This document shows positions 18,756-20,107 of a DNA stretch of 20,107 nucleotides, one piece after another (position 1 is the stretch's first letter; each line of letters starts with the position of its first letter). The translations under genes were made by a program, and so were the position numbers. Source of the stretch: Ophiothrix spiculata (taxonomy: Eukaryota; Echinodermata; Ophiuroidea; Amphilepidida; Ophiotrichidae); the NCBI GenBank assembly GCA_000969725.1, contig JXSR01S033471.1. The stretch is one strand, 5' to 3'. The notes beneath the pieces were generated by a model. It searched no databases. It saw only the letters and a program-made list of their open reading frames with translations, and was not told where the DNA came from.

Positions 18756-18989
18756 TAATTTCCTCAGAAAATAACAAGAAGTATTCTTATAATGAGCATA
18801 ATTTTCAGCGATAATTTTCTTATTCCAAGTCCACTGGGGCCCTCGTGCTTGAACCCCACTGCTTATTGATTTTAACATATTTTTTACCAATTAGTATAAT
18901 GTTATGACCAATGCCGTAATCGAATCTTTCCGAGAATTTTCTAATGGCTTTACACAAGGGGGGAGCGCATGACATGTAGCAGGGATCAC
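18756..18989. other. Intergenic spacer, no gene recognised
   Basis: AT-rich, with a GC patch near 18834-18860 (CACTGGGGCCCTCGTGCTTG). No supported feature. Confidence 0.35.
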
Positions 18990-19296
18990 TTAAAGGAGCA
19001 CGGTCCGATTGCTTCAACTTTTTAAAAACTTTTTGAGATTTTGGTACCAAAATATTGCTCATATTTTCTCATAACTCACGTGAAATTTCACGGCTTAGTT
19101 ATGTTCCGTTTTGGACTTATATATGAAAATGTGTCTAACTATGGTAACCATAATCAATTTTACACCGTAATGTATAGGCGGCTCTTAAATACAAAATTGC
19201 CCATAAATAAAAACGGTTTGACCGATTTAGCTGAAATTTGAAACTTAAACTACTTTAGAATTTCAAATTTTGAAAAATCGTACCAAGCTCCTTTAA
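18990..19296 (-). mobile_element. TTAA-flanked miniature element, family H copy 2 (307 bp)
   Basis: The ends are TTAAAGGAGCACGGTCCGAT and the complement of ...ATCGTACCAAGCTCCTTTAA. TTAA lies at both ends. Read on the minus strand, it aligns end to end with 16476-16807. Compared with copy 1 it lacks about 25 bases and differs at scattered sites. The open frames crossing it are incidental. Confidence 0.85.
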
Positions 19297-19623
19297 TTGG
19301 CAACCAGACTTGTCGCTGATGGCTGGCATGTCCACCCTCCTCTGGAAGTTCCAATCTTTATCCCATGAGTAGATTGAACATGAGTAATACAACTCAACTT
19401 TACCAAAAATTCTAAATCGTTGAAAAATAGATGAAGGACAGACTCCAGTGGCATTGAAGTCAATGCTTCCATAGTGCCCTCTACAAAAAGGAATGATTTT
19501 GAGATTTGTTGAAAGAGAAATAGAGGGCACTGTGCGGCAATAGCCATCCAGCTACCAGTGTGCTGCAAGTTCGAGCTAGAATGGTTATCACAGTTTTTGT
19601 TCTAACAATATGAAAAGATGTTA
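19297..19623. other. Spacer between family H and family I copies
   Basis: This stretch contains two overlapping minus-strand frames of 91 codons (19255-19530 and 19293-19568), neither with a recognisable domain. Both extend into the flanking TTAA element, which argues against a gene. The base composition is less AT-rich than its neighbours, so a small exon cannot be excluded. Confidence 0.35.
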
Positions 19624-19960
19624 AAGCATTACTACAAGATTTTGGTCAAAAATGTTTTATAGTAGAAACAGCATAAAATGAAAGAATGCGACTATCTTAA
19701 AAATGTTTTCAAGTATATTTTGTCACCAAATTATTTTGCCACCAAAAAATGGATAAAATGCATATGCATGCTTTCCTATACTAAGACATGTGGAATTAAA
19801 TTCGTGATCCTGAATTTAATTAAACAAATGGCCATGCCAGAAAATGTGAACATATTTAAGCCAAATCATTTGGAGGGTATTAGTATTTACCCAAAACAAA
19901 TCCAATAAGCTAAAAAAAAAATCAAAAGTAATGGGTGACAGACCGGCGCTTCATTTTTAG
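19624..19960 (+). mobile_element. Family I element, copy 2 (3' end lost)
   Basis: It starts AAAGCATTACTACAAGATTTT, matching copy 1, and follows it to CGCTTCATTTTTAGACC. There the similarity stops at a perfect hairpin (19961-19985), so the right terminal repeat is missing. A 76-codon plus-strand frame here is a composition effect. Confidence 0.72.
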
Positions 19961-19985
19961 ACCTTTGCCTTAGCAAGGCAAAGGT
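19961..19985. repeat. Perfect hairpin ACCTTTGCCTT-AGC-AAGGCAAAGGT
   Basis: The two 11-base arms are exact complements around a 3-base loop. It lies exactly where family I copy 2 loses its similarity to copy 1. It may be the end of another mobile element that continues past the window. Helitron 3' ends also have hairpins, but the CTRR that should follow one is not obvious here. Confidence 0.6.
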
Positions 19986-20107
19986 GTATACATATGGGGT
20001 TGGTGCGTCACGCTTAGAATTTGTATCTACTCTTTCATCATTTATCGTATGGTTGTGAAAATCGCCGTGTTGATGTGGTTCCGGGGGGCGAATAATTCTA
20101 TGGATCA
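19986..20107. other. Right edge of window; possible start of another G-run element
   Basis: CCGGGGGGCG at 20081-20090 resembles the left end of the CCCGGGGG-type elements. Its partner end, if any, would lie beyond the window, so no call is made. Confidence 0.25.

Noticed and set aside
19255..19568. Two overlapping 91-codon minus-strand frames
   Set aside because: They overlap each other in different frames, run into a TTAA element and show no recognisable motif.
18410..19960. CRISPR or satellite array from the repeated 340-bp units
   Set aside because: There are only two copies, separated by about 870 bases of unrelated sequence and another transposon. One has its own terminal inverted repeats.

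Overview
This window looks like nuclear DNA from an invertebrate animal. It is AT-rich, has an intron/exon boundary, very long non-coding stretches and many short inverted-repeat transposons. There are no bacterial-style operons. The G-run-bounded elements, frequent 'taggcct'-type microsequences and a galactose-3-O-sulfotransferase gene suggest a marine deuterostome (a hemichordate or echinoderm is my guess). That guess rests on general impression, not on a search.

Gene content is low. The only convincing protein-coding sequence is the 3'-terminal exon of a galactosylceramide-sulfotransferase-like (GAL3ST family) gene, plus strand. It begins at a splice acceptor (AG at 159-160), ends at a TGA (1365-1367), and encodes nearly the whole catalytic domain. 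Its 5' exon(s), which should carry the signal-anchor, lie upstream of the window. A candidate poly(A) signal at 2633-2638 would give a roughly 1.3-kb 3' UTR. That UTR contains a long fold-back element and a TTAA-flanked miniature transposon.

The remaining ~17.5 kb is intergenic or intronic and is crowded with transposon-derived sequence. (1) At least six elements begin CCCGGGGG-like and end CCCC..GGG-like. Each is flanked by an 8-bp direct repeat: 4285-4491, 5679-6006, 6981-7267, 11532-11843, 14816-15129 and 15450-15960. This is the most coherent and interesting structure in the window. (2) Three elements end in TTAA...TTAA and have related GGTCC-containing termini (1824-2265, 16476-16807, 18990-19296). 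(3) Two elements start TACAGGGTGTCC with long inverted arms (3040-4098, 13958-14575). The first carries a decayed C-terminal piece of a mariner/IS630-like transposase on the minus strand. (4) Several other inverted-repeat elements occur (9746-10014, 10479-10753, 16854-17158, 17776-18053, 18410-18755 with a second copy at 19624-19960). (5) There are two retroposon fragments on the minus strand: a tRNA-derived SINE-like sequence near 8500-8750, and an (ATT)n-tailed SINE/LINE 3' end near 13521-13700.

No tRNA, rRNA, CRISPR or intact transposase gene was found. All other open reading frames are short (under about 115 codons), show no recognisable domain and mostly lie across repeats.
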